From: Gorillibacterium sp. | GTDB taxonomy: Bacteria > Bacillota > Bacilli > Paenibacillales > NBRC-103111 | Direction of reading: 5' to 3' | Length of the DNA: 6,419 nucleotides | NCBI GenBank assembly: GCA_023511325.1 | Contig: JAIMBU010000171.1 | Coordinates: 1 to 6,419, forward strand | Part shown: one piece after another, positions 1 through 4,508 of the stretch | How positions within the stretch are numbered: position 1 is the stretch's first letter | How the letters are laid out: each line of letters begins with the position of its first letter | Program-made: the position numbers and the translations under genes | The notes under the pieces: generated by a model | Databases searched by the model: none | The model's input: the letters and a program-made list of their open reading frames with translations, nothing else | Told to the model about the DNA's origin: nothing

Positions 1-18
1 GCTAAATATATAAAGGGC

Positions 19-195
19 ACCCTTTTTCGGGGGTAGTAAGTGAAAATAAGAGAATCACCCTAAACCCACACCATTACTGTAAAAAGTAACATCATGGCTA
101 ACCCTTTTTCGGGGGTAGCATATTGAACAATATAAGGCTCATTTCAGGTTGATGCCCCCTTTATTGGGGGTTGTCTACCCCCTTCTTCGGGGTAG
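19..195. repeat. Family of three short C-rich/G-rich hairpin repeats
   Basis: ACCCTTTTTCGGGGGTAG occurs identically at 19-36 and 101-118. A variant with two extra C residues and one fewer G, ending in TTCTTCGGGGTAG, lies at 177-195 in the same orientation. Start-to-start spacing is 82 and 76 bp. Copies two and three fold well: 97-104 pairs with 112-119 (GCTA arms, one mismatch), and 175-181 pairs perfectly with 189-195 (CTACCCC/GGGGTAG). The stretch has no convincing gene on either strand and lies directly downstream of a leftward operon. The spacing is too large and too few copies are present for a CRISPR array. Possible roles, all inferred, are transcript 3'-end processing, an origin or transfer origin, or protein-binding sites. 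The array may continue left of the window. Confidence 0.7.
155..195. other. Two adjacent stable stem-loops (possible terminator, oriT or origin structure)
   Basis: CCCCC at 155-159 pairs with GGGGG at 166-170 around the loop TTTATT. Four bases later CTACCCC (175-181) pairs with GGGGTAG (189-195). Both begin within 50 bp of the stop codon of the 204-605 gene, so they could protect or end its mRNA. Neither is followed by a T-tract in the minus direction, so a canonical intrinsic terminator is not supported. GC-rich hairpins of this kind are also found at transfer origins of Gram-positive integrative elements, but no nick-site sequence can be assigned here. Confidence 0.4.
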
Positions 196-203
196 CCACA
201 AAA

Positions 204-605
204 TCAATTATCCTTGTTTTTGGTTCGCTTCACTCGAGATATCACATGAAAGTCTTTTGTTCCGTAATACTTCCATTGGTCATTAAAACCATATATGGAG
301 GCTGTTCGGTTTGACCAACCGCTTTGTAAGATTTTTATGAATCCTAAATCGATTAACTGATCCAGTGATTTCGTAAAGGTATCGCCTTTCATTAACTGCG
401 TTCCCTCTTTATAAGTGAAACTGATATTGTCCTCGTTGCTGTAATTAAATTTTTTCTTGAAGTACACATAAAGTACGATTGCATGAGGAGATAACTCTTG
501 CCATGCGGTCGAATCCATCATGGAATCAGTGATGCGTAAATGCTTCCCATTGATCCCGACTCCTTCAAATGGCCGAAACTTGTAGTCCCTTTTCTTCTTC
601 GCCAC
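204..605 (-). CDS. Winged-helix protein, replication-initiator-like (133 aa)
   Basis: This is a basic 133-residue protein without signal peptide or membrane segment. Residues of about 35-107 look like a winged helix of the type at the N-terminus of plasmid and ICE replication proteins. Helix ELSPHAIVLYVYFKKKF is followed by a region where KSLDQLIDLGFIKILQSG gives a recognition helix plus the start of a wing, and then the strand ASIYGF. The first residues (MAKKKR) and the last (VKRTKNK) are strongly basic, fitting DNA binding. The start is GTG. It lies one base after the stop of the upstream gene, and its ribosome site GGTGAGG is made by that gene's last codons, so translation is probably coupled. 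The protein is shorter than full replication initiators and shows no second catalytic domain. It may therefore be an accessory or regulatory DNA-binding protein. The fold assignment is moderately sure; the role is inferred. Confidence 0.75.
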   Translation of the reverse strand: MAKKKRDYKFRPFEGVGINGKHLRITDSMMDSTAWQELSPHAIVLYVYFKKKFNYSNEDNISFTYKEGTQLMKGDTFTKSLDQLIDLGFIKILQSGWSNRTASIYGFNDQWKYYGTKDFHVISRVKRTKNKDN

Positions 606-606
606 C

Positions 607-906
607 TCACCTCACCGCTTTTCGCTCCTGCTTCAATTCCTCAAACCGCTCCTGCATCTGCTCTAGGGCTTCATGTAGTTGAATGGTCCCATCCATGAAT
701 AGAAAGGCCGGATGCGTGAAATAATCAACTCCTGGATTATTACGATAAATTCTATTTACATCCAATAGTGCGTGAATCACGTCCATCTGAGCATCTTCCA
801 GAGCCAGCAAAGTAACACCATTCTTGACTAAAACCTGATTCTTCTGTTCCAGCTGCCTCAGCAACTTAAGCATGGTTCGTGTTGTATTTAACTCCATGCG
901 CCTCAT
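607..906 (-). CDS. Hypothetical protein with C-terminal coiled coil (99 aa)
   Basis: I do not recognise this family. It is almost entirely helical and soluble. The N-terminal part (TRTMLKLLRQLEQKNQVLV) and the C-terminal part (about residues 75-99, QLHEALEQMQERFEELKQE) have heptad-like hydrophobic spacing, which suggests an oligomer or a partner-binding protein. The ATG start abuts the stop codon of the excisionase-like gene, whose final codons GGG GTG AGG form the ribosome site. A second in-frame ATG at 897-895 (Met4) is also possible and would be slightly further from that site. It sits between two DNA-binding proteins in a tightly packed trio, so a role in the same excision or replication step is likely, but that is inferred from position only. 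Confidence 0.7.
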   Translation of the reverse strand: MRRMELNTTRTMLKLLRQLEQKNQVLVKNGVTLLALEDAQMDVIHALLDVNRIYRNNPGVDYFTHPAFLFMDGTIQLHEALEQMQERFEELKQERKAVR

Positions 907-1092
907 CTACCTCACCCCCTGAGCATTTTCCCGCTCCTGTTGGGCAATCCATTGGTCTAAAACCACTTTCCGAAATAAGATACGACTGCCGATCCTGTAG
1001 CAGGGTACTTGCTTGAGCCTGACCATATCCCGGAGCTTAAACTCTGAGCACCCAATGTATGGGGCAGCTTCTTTGACCGTCAATCGATCCAT
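907..1092 (-). CDS. Excisionase-like HTH_17 (MerR-type) DNA-binding protein
   Basis: This 61-residue protein matches the helix-turn-helix 17 / excisionase family pattern. A TVKEAAPYIGCSEFKLRDMVR helix-turn-helix is followed by the short wing VPCYRIGSRILFRK and a closing helix VVLDQWIAQQ. These small proteins bind DNA in Gram-positive mobile elements, often as the recombination directionality factor that turns integration into excision, or as transcription regulators. A longer reading starts at 1101 (adds MNS), but the ribosome site GAGGAG directly abuts that ATG. The second ATG at 1092 has a 9-base spacer, so I chose it. The gene leads a trio with no intergenic space. It is far from the integrase (about 4 kb), so whether it acts as Xis for this integrase or as a regulator cannot be decided from sequence. 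Confidence 0.85.
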   Translation of the reverse strand: MDRLTVKEAAPYIGCSEFKLRDMVRLKQVPCYRIGSRILFRKVVLDQWIAQQERENAQGVR

Positions 1093-1243
1093 GCTGTTCA
1101 TCTCCTCGCTTTAGTGTGTTGTTATTGCTTGTCCGCATAAGTCATTTCGCGCTATGGTCTTTTAATAGGTAAACCCATTAAGTAATTGCATGATGCTTTA
1201 AAATGCAGGGTTGGTATGACGTTTTAAGGTAAACATGGAGTAA
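1093..1243 (-). promoter_or_regulatory. Leader region of the excisionase-like operon
   Basis: This 151-bp gap lies upstream of the 907-1092 gene and holds the GAGGAG ribosome site at its right-hand (minus-strand 3') end. I see no convincing -35/-10 pair on the minus strand. It contains an imperfect direct repeat at 1160-1187 and 1222-1245 and one copy of the post-gene spacer block at 1191-1220, both described separately. The trio may be read through from the upstream genes or have a weak or activated promoter here. Confidence 0.35.
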
Positions 1244-1245
1244 TT
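1160..1245. repeat. Imperfect direct repeat, two copies 62 bp apart
   Basis: TTTTAATAGGTAAAC, a 6-base gap and AGTAATT lie at 1160-1187. TTTTAAGGTAAAC, a 4-base gap and AGTAATT lie at 1222-1245. Order and direction are the same, differing by two internal bases and by the gap. The pair sits in the leader of the excisionase-like gene, and the second copy runs into the stop codon of the 95-aa gene. This fits two binding sites of one regulator, but the protein is unknown. Confidence 0.5.
1191..1220. repeat. Post-gene spacer block, copy 1
   Basis: This is one of three related blocks of about 30 bp in the minus-strand gene array (others at 1625-1654 and 2591-2620). On the plus strand all share a core like GCTT-gAAATG-aGG-TTgGTATG. 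This copy ends 23 bp before the stop codon of the 1244-1531 gene when read on the plus strand, so it lies just downstream of that gene in its own direction. The function is unknown. Confidence 0.45.
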
Positions 1246-1531
1246 AAACCATTAGTTTGCTTAACCGCTGACCGCTAGCCTTCCTTGCTTCTGTTTGTGC
1301 TTCCGTTACGATCAATTCCGAGAAGAACCGGATTTGATTCCCTTTCATTTTCCACTTGGCAGCTACGATTCGCTTCACTCCGCCTTCGCCCTCTTCTAGT
1401 TCAGTCCAATACGGCTCCCCAGCGACTTTTTTCAATTTGGTCATATGACGGGGAACACAGCTATACACGATCCATTCATCATCAACGTAGTCATAAACAC
1501 ACGTTGTTTCCTTTTCCTCAGCACAATACAT
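1244..1531 (-). CDS. Hypothetical protein, small mobile-element family (95 aa)
   Basis: The product has 95 residues, is soluble, and has three cysteines (3, 11 and 25), not in an obvious metal-binding pair. The N-terminal half, with YDYVDDEWIVYSCVPRHMTKLKK, has the look of a small beta-rich protein seen in Firmicute phages and integrative elements. There a Tyr-Asp-Tyr strand is followed by a second strand and a basic Thr-Lys-Leu helix. I cannot name a function. The C-terminal part, with KWKMKGNQIRFFS, looks like further strands and then a basic tail. The ribosome site AGAGG lies 9 bases before the ATG, which supports the start. It is preceded by 146 bp after the BRO-type gene and followed by 151 bp before the excisionase-like gene, so it is more loosely packed than the trio downstream. 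An overlapping plus-strand frame is judged a shadow. Confidence 0.75.
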   Translation of the reverse strand: MYCAEEKETTCVYDYVDDEWIVYSCVPRHMTKLKKVAGEPYWTELEEGEGGVKRIVAAKWKMKGNQIRFFSELIVTEAQTEARKASGQRLSKLMV

Positions 1532-1624
1532 ATGCGATTTCCTCTTCTCAGGTGAATTTCAGCTTACCCGTGTGATGATTTCGGATGAGAGATACATTCT
1601 AGGTGTATTCTTTAACCATTGGGT

Positions 1625-1654
1625 GAGCCGTTAGAAATGGTGGTTTGGTATGGT
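1625..1654. repeat. Post-gene spacer block, copy 2
   Basis: This is the second member of the block family, lying 23 bp from the stop codon of the BRO-type gene, the same distance as copy 1 from its own gene. Similarity extends beyond the block: GGTATG is followed by a TTTT run, GG and a final GGATTA or AGTAATTA before the stop. The gap 1532-1677 otherwise shows only the ribosome site of the 95-aa gene. Confidence 0.4.
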
Positions 1655-1677
1655 ATTTTCAAAGGAAGAAATGCGGA

Positions 1678-2490
1678 TTACTGCGCTTGGTTGAGTTCGT
1701 ATAGCTCCTCGACCAATTCCTTCACATCGTTCTCGTAAATCTTACAGGCGATTTCATAAAGCTCCGGGACCTTATCCATAACCTTGTCGATATAATCCAG
1801 CTTGTTCTTAAGTTTGGGTTTGTGAGCCTCGTTGTAACTGTCCAGCTTGCGCTGAAGATTAGCGTGATATTTTAACTCAAATTGCTTGTATAGCTCATTC
1901 CAGCGCGGCTGAACCTTGTCCAAGCCACCCTTGCGAACCACCCGATTCAATACTTGGCGTTTGGTTGCAAGGTCAATTTCATCAACCAGACCAATGATGA
2001 CCTCCTCTTTATAACTGATCTCTTCACGCTGCTCCTTGAGCATCACGTTCTGCTGCCGGACCGTTGCCAAGGTGGAGCGAAACATGGTCCTGGTCTGATC
2101 GTCTGCAAAGGGCAGGTACGTTTCAAGGAATAAGTCATCGTTATTGACATGACCGCCAGTTCTTCGGATCGTTGGAAGCACCTCGTCAAATATCCAACTC
2201 TCGAATTTCTCAGCCTTTTCCTTAATCTCCTGATTCCGCGATTGCTCAGCGGCCTTGACAATCAGGCGGTATACATCTCCTTCAGGGATAACGTTTGTTT
2301 CCTGCACTCCCCCATCAGAAGGTATTCCCAACTTGGAGACCCCTTTGCAATGATCGATAACAGCCTTGCTCGGGTTGGCGTACATCAACGCCCGGGCTAC
2401 ATCGATACCAACGAAAAACGGTTTACTCCCTACCTCTACCGTCCGGACTTCCCCAAACAGCGGGTTGCTGAATATGCTTGGCTTGTTCAA
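1678..2490 (-). CDS. BRO-N / ORF6C antirepressor-like phage protein (270 aa)
   Basis: Residues of about 5-112 form a BRO-N domain: FSNPLFGEVRTVEV, then PFFVGIDVARALMYANPSKAVIDHC, and later KFESWIFDEVLPTIRRTGG, the usual close of this fold. A helical linker at about 140-165 follows (VRQQNVMLKEQREEISYKEE). Residues of about 165-265 resemble the ORF6C domain of lactococcal phage proteins, including LATKRQVLNRVVRKGG and a Trp-Asn-Glu-Leu-Tyr segment. BRO-N plus ORF6C proteins bind DNA and often act as antirepressors that trigger lytic or transfer genes. The start is TTG, directly after an in-frame TAA, with GAAGGAG 10 bases upstream. An ATG nearer the ribosome site is in another frame and gives only 25 codons. 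The gene lies behind the Cro-like gene and probably shares its promoter, matching early-operon order in temperate elements. Length is full for the family. Confidence 0.9.
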   Translation of the reverse strand: MNKPSIFSNPLFGEVRTVEVGSKPFFVGIDVARALMYANPSKAVIDHCKGVSKLGIPSDGGVQETNVIPEGDVYRLIVKAAEQSRNQEIKEKAEKFESWIFDEVLPTIRRTGGHVNNDDLFLETYLPFADDQTRTMFRSTLATVRQQNVMLKEQREEISYKEEVIIGLVDEIDLATKRQVLNRVVRKGGLDKVQPRWNELYKQFELKYHANLQRKLDSYNEAHKPKLKNKLDYIDKVMDKVPELYEIACKIYENDVKELVEELYELNQAQ

Positions 2491-2590
2491 TTACCTTCAT
2501 CTCCTTCTTTAAGCTGTATTTTGCTGATGATCTAAACACGGTTAGCGGCTGGGTGCCTCTGTGGAATGTGTTTATACCTTCTCTTGCGGG

Positions 2591-2620
2591 GAATGCTTGA
2601 AATGTAGGTTAGGATAGGGG
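2591..2620. repeat. Post-gene spacer block, copy 3
   Basis: This is the third member of the block family, beginning GAATGCTTGAAATGTAGG on the plus strand and lying 4 bp from the stop codon of the Cro-like gene. It is closest to copy 1. The rest of the 2491-2624 gap holds the ribosome site for the BRO-type gene and no clear promoter or terminator. Confidence 0.4.
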
Positions 2621-2624
2621 AGAT

Positions 2625-2858
2625 TTACTTTACTGTGGCTTGCTTGGTACGTTCGATGATGAACAATTCTTCGAAAGATAGCTCCAATATATCGCATATA
2701 CGTTTTGCAGTTTTCGGGGATGGATTGCGACTACCGTTTGTGATTTGGATTGTCATTGGCTGCGATAACTTAATCTCTTTGCTGAAATCAATCTTACTGA
2801 ACCCTTTTTTGATGATGACCTGATTCAAGTGGTCTGCATCTCTGACTTTAATTCTCAT
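2625..2858 (-). CDS. Small Cro/C1-type HTH regulator (77 aa)
   Basis: The protein is a single XRE-like helix-turn-helix domain: DADHLNQVIIKKGFSKIDFSKEI, then LSQPMTIQITNGSRNPSPKTAKRI and the closing helix CDILELSFEELF. It carries no second domain, like phage Cro proteins. An in-frame ATG exists at 2930 (24 extra residues), but that extension covers the promoter and operator region. The ATG at 2858 is preceded by GGAGGTGA with 4-5 spacer bases, so the short form is taken as real. The gene is the first of the leftward operon and is divergent from the 3002-3637 repressor. It is expected to bind the shared operators and push the switch towards leftward expression, although it could also simply limit its own promoter. 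Confidence 0.85.
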   Translation of the reverse strand: MRIKVRDADHLNQVIIKKGFSKIDFSKEIKLSQPMTIQITNGSRNPSPKTAKRICDILELSFEELFIIERTKQATVK

Positions 2859-2878
2859 TTTCTCACCTCCATATATTA

Positions 2879-2897
2879 ATTGCGCTATCTGCACAAT
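2879..2897. promoter_or_regulatory. Operator-like palindrome O1
   Basis: ATTGCGC-TATCT-GCACAAT is a 19-bp inverted repeat with six of seven paired positions matching. It lies over the predicted start of transcription of the leftward promoter, so a bound repressor would block that promoter. It belongs to a 23-bp direct repeat (2879-2901 and 2933-2955) with 20 of 23 bases identical. Confidence 0.65.
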
Positions 2898-2898
2898 T

Positions 2899-2927
2899 AA
2901 TATAACTCTGATTTGCGCATAATGCAA
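2899..2927 (-). promoter_or_regulatory. Leftward early promoter
   Basis: On the minus strand a -35 TTGCAT (2927-2922) and a -10 TATATT (2904-2899) are separated by exactly 17 bases. The -10 matches five of six consensus positions and the -35 only three. The start would fall near 2892, about 34 bases before the ATG at 2858. The promoter is flanked by O1 and overlapped by O2. Confidence 0.55.
2913..2927. promoter_or_regulatory. Operator-like palindrome O2
   Basis: TTGCGCATAATGCAA has TTGC/GCAA arms around a 7-base centre and shares the half-site TTGCGC with O1 and O3. It covers the -35 of the leftward promoter. It is shorter and more degenerate than O1, so it may bind more weakly or bind the Cro-like protein. 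Confidence 0.5.
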
Positions 2928-2932
2928 CATTT

Positions 2933-2951
2933 ATTGCGCTATCAGTTCAAT
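2933..2951. promoter_or_regulatory. Operator-like palindrome O3
   Basis: ATTGCGCTATCAGTTCAAT repeats O1, 54 bp away and in the same direction, with a weaker right arm. It covers the -35 of the rightward repressor promoter, a natural position for autoregulation. A further degenerate half-site, TTGCTCTA, lies at 2963-2970. Confidence 0.6.
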
Positions 2952-2963
2952 TAATTATATAAT
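2934..2963 (+). promoter_or_regulatory. Rightward repressor promoter
   Basis: A perfect -10 TATAAT lies at 2958-2963, with a weak -35 TTGCGC at 2934-2939 and an 18-base spacer. The start would be near 2970, about 32 bases before the ATG of the repressor gene. The -35 is inside O3. Confidence 0.55.
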
Positions 2964-3001
2964 TGCTCTAAACGTTACTTTTCGGTGAGGAGTTTTTATT
3001 C

Positions 3002-3637
3002 ATGAACGCAGAAAGTAAAACATTTGGACAATATTTGCGAAGTCTTCGAAAGAAAAAAGGCCTTACCCTAAAAGAATTGGGAGGTCTTGTTGGCTTTTCA
3101 TATTCTTATTTATCCCAACTCGAAAGAGGTGAACGAGGGGGAGCAGGGGGAATTCCTTCTCCGGATATTCTCAAGCTGCTCTATAAACCATTAGATGTTG
3201 ATTTCTTTACTCTTATGGAGAAGGCAGGATACTTGCCAGTGGGAGAAACAGAACTAGCGATGGATTCATACAACAAAACAGCGGAAGAGTATTTAAACCA
3301 ACTTTATATTAGAGCCCAAGAAAATCCAGATGCTGGTGTTTATTCTAAAATAGTTGATGTCATAAAAGAATATATCGATGATGTTAACTATGACGATACA
3401 ATATTTACAATTGTCCAAAAAATACAAAGTTTGAATGATTTGAGAGCAAAAGAAAGCCTTGTGAGTGATTTATGGAATATCACTTATGATGTTTCACGCG
3501 ATGAATTAGATTACATTTTGAACAATGAGGATCTAACCTTTTGCGGTCAGAGTGTTACTGATCTAGATCGAGATCTCATCAGGTCCTACATGAAGGCCCT
3601 ATTTAGAGATCGCTTAAACACAAAAAGTCTCTTATAG
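3002..3637 (+). CDS. XRE-family transcriptional repressor (211 aa)
   Basis: Residues of about 8-72 form a C1/XRE helix-turn-helix: FGQYLRSLRKKKGLTLKELGGLV, then SYSYLSQLERGER as recognition helix, ending in FFTLMEKAGYLP. The remaining 130 residues are helical and acidic and show no S24/LexA-type Ser-Lys protease motif. No ImmA-like metalloprotease gene lies beside it, so induction is unlikely to follow the LexA or ImmR/ImmA route. It may instead respond to the BRO-type protein. GAGGAG lies 9 bases before the ATG. Its promoter overlaps an operator-like repeat, which suggests autoregulation. The segment GERGGAGGIPSP carries a glycine-rich stretch where relatives usually have a shorter turn. In the DNA this is two GGGGGA runs 9 bases apart. 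It is the likely master repressor of the element. Confidence 0.85.
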   Translation: MNAESKTFGQYLRSLRKKKGLTLKELGGLVGFSYSYLSQLERGERGGAGGIPSPDILKLLYKPLDVDFFTLMEKAGYLPVGETELAMDSYNKTAEEYLNQLYIRAQENPDAGVYSKIVDVIKEYIDDVNYDDTIFTIVQKIQSLNDLRAKESLVSDLWNITYDVSRDELDYILNNEDLTFCGQSVTDLDRDLIRSYMKALFRDRLNTKSLL

Positions 3638-3700
3638 ATACGTAGATATACAAAGGTGAACAACAGAACGGCAATAAAAACCGCTTGGTGACGGTACTTT

Positions 3701-3718
3701 CTTGGTTTGATTACCAAG
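3701..3718 (+). other. Stem-loop between the repressor and the 62-aa gene
   Basis: CTTGGT (3701-3706) and ACCAAG (3713-3718) pair perfectly around TTGATT. A second CTTGGT at 3684-3689 could pair with the same right arm, and it lies in the loop of an ACCG/CGGT pair (3680-3683 and 3692-3695), so alternative folds are possible. No T-tract follows, so it is not a standard terminator. Confidence 0.4.
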
Positions 3719-3722
3719 ACAA

Positions 3723-3754
3723 TGAACAACAGATTGAACAACAAGTGAACAACA
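3723..3754 (+). repeat. Triplet of TGAACAACA repeats (12/11-bp spacing)
   Basis: TGAACAACA occurs at 3723-3731, 3735-3743 and 3746-3754, so starts are 12 and 11 bp apart. An extra isolated copy lies at 3657-3665. The triplet ends just before the AAGGAGGAG ribosome site of the 62-aa gene. The same 12/11 spacing of NNAACA hexamers recurs at 4105-4133 and 4433-4461. It may be a set of protein sites on one face of the helix. Confidence 0.7.
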
Positions 3755-3781
3755 AACGAATCAGATAAGGAGGAGAACTCA

Positions 3782-3970
3782 ATGAATGAAGTTGCTGCTA
3801 CGAATATACAAGAGCTAGAGAAGAGGGTGTCTAAGTGGATGGATGGACCATACGGACGGATCGGAATAATTATGCCTGATCATCCAGCTACCAAAGAAGA
3901 ATTATCTAAATTGCATGATGATGTTGCGCGTGTATTGTATCAAGCTGCTAAAAGAAAAGCTTTACTCTAA
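3782..3970 (+). CDS. Small hypothetical protein (62 aa)
   Basis: I do not recognise the family. The protein is soluble and mostly helical: an N-terminal helix TNIQELEKRVSKWM, a Gly/Pro-rich middle (GPYGRIGIIMPDHPAT) and a C-terminal amphipathic helix EELSKLHDDVARVLYQAAKRK with a basic end. The ribosome site AAGGAGGAG with a 6-base spacer is among the strongest in the window, which supports real translation. It follows the TGAACAACA triplet and precedes a 267-bp gap with no gene. It may belong with the other small plus-strand genes as accessory element functions. Confidence 0.65.
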   Translation: MNEVAATNIQELEKRVSKWMDGPYGRIGIIMPDHPATKEELSKLHDDVARVLYQAAKRKALL

Positions 3971-4237
3971 CGCACCATGTTAGTGGTAATAAATTTGTTT
4001 CCTTTTGAGAAGAACTTCCTCGATATATAACAGGCTAATCAACATACAGAAACTGGCTAATAACCGTTACCCAATGTGGGGTTTATCAAACTATTGATGA
4101 TAATCTAACAAGCCAACTAACAGCATATTAACAAGTCATTTAGTCGATACAATGAAGACAACGCGTGGTGTCTATACATATTTAACCGTTCTCCATGCTG
4201 TACCTGAAAACAAAAGCTTTTTACAGGAGGGATGACC
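3971..4237. other. 267-bp intergenic stretch with repeats
   Basis: There is no gene on either strand. It contains an NNAACA pair (4027, 4039), where GGCTAAT recurs at 4033 and 4056 (23 bp apart), and the NNAACA triad at 4105-4133. Weak hairpins lie at 4069-4082 (ACCC/GGGT) and 4156-4173 (AGACA/TGTCT). The ribosome site AGGAGG of the next gene is at its right end. No clear promoter is visible. Confidence 0.5.
4105..4133 (+). repeat. NNAACA triad, copy B (12/11-bp spacing)
   Basis: CTAACA at 4105, CTAACA at 4117 and TTAACA at 4128 repeat the exact spacing of the 3723-3754 triplet. It aligns over its length with the 4433-4461 triad, including the bases between hexamers (AAGCCA against AAACCA, then GCA). 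It lies about 105 bp before the 57-aa gene. Confidence 0.6.
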
Positions 4238-4411
4238 ATGAAGAAAGGTCCTGAAGAAATAGAGGTAACCATCTGCTTCGTGGATGAGGATAATAACGTT
4301 GTTTACGACAATGTAGAACAAGCAGTATCAGAAATGAGTAAAGAAGATCAAGTAGAGTTAAAGGCCAGAATCATGACTGCGGTAACGGGAAAAACATACC
4401 GTCCAGTATAG
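4238..4411 (+). CDS. Small acidic hypothetical protein (57 aa)
   Basis: This short gene is easy to miss. It encodes 57 residues, beginning MKKGPEEIEVTICFVDEDNN and ending GKTYRPV before TAG. The N-terminal half suggests two beta strands (IEVTICFVDE, NNVVYDNV) and the C-terminal half a helix (EQAVSEMSKEDQVELKARIMTAV). AGGAGG lies 7 bases upstream of the ATG. An in-frame ATG two codons earlier (4232) is too close to the ribosome site. No family is recognised, and the strong ribosome site and clean reading frame are the main support. It sits between the B and C repeat triads. Confidence 0.65.
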   Translation: MKKGPEEIEVTICFVDEDNNVVYDNVEQAVSEMSKEDQVELKARIMTAVTGKTYRPV

Positions 4412-4432
4412 TTAGATACTATTGAAAGTGAT

Positions 4433-4461
4433 CCAACAAACCAGTTAACGGCAACTCAACA
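4433..4461 (+). repeat. NNAACA triad, copy C (12/11-bp spacing)
   Basis: CCAACA at 4433, TTAACG at 4445 and TCAACA at 4456 show the same 12 and 11 bp steps as the triads at 3723 and 4105. One hexamer departs in its last base. It begins 22 bp after the stop codon of the 57-aa gene. Confidence 0.55.
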
Positions 4462-4508
4462 GGCAAAGTAATCTGCAGCATTCTTTTCAAACTGCATAAT
4501 TTGATAAT

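Noticed and set aside
70..110. Hydrophobic 11-codon minus-strand frame (MMLLFTVMVWV) resembling a small toxin
   Set aside because: It is too short, has no clear ribosome site, and has no antisense partner visible.
19..195. CRISPR array
   Set aside because: There are only three unequal 18-19 bp copies with spacers over 55 bp and hairpin-type palindromes, and no cas genes.
1285..1575. Plus-strand open frame of 96 codons opposite the 95-aa gene
   Set aside because: It is the complement of a better-supported minus-strand gene, has no ribosome site, and its composition is low-complexity and unlike a real protein.
2423..2500. 25-codon frame starting at ATG 2500, overlapping the BRO-type start
   Set aside because: The ATG abuts the ribosome site with no spacer, which is poor for initiation; the TTG at 2490 has workable spacing and the correct protein frame.
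2043..2535. Open frames on both strands inside and opposite the BRO-type gene (2043-2261 minus, 2149-2535 plus)
   Set aside because: Both overlap a clear BRO-N/ORF6C gene in other frames, lack ribosome sites and show no recognisable features.
2635..2823. Plus-strand open frame opposite the Cro-like gene
   Set aside because: It is the shadow of the HTH gene, with no ribosome site.
2859..2930. 24-residue N-terminal extension of the Cro-like protein
   Set aside because: It would run through the promoter and operators and lacks a ribosome site, whereas the ATG at 2858 has an excellent one.
3701..3718. Terminator after the repressor gene
   Set aside because: The stem is only 6 bp and no T-tract follows.
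3642..3771. Short frame ending DNEQQIEQQVNNKRIR before the 62-aa gene
   Set aside because: It has no ATG and no ribosome site. Its likeness to the integrase C-terminus comes from the shared AACA-rich repeat, so it is treated as repeat rather than gene.
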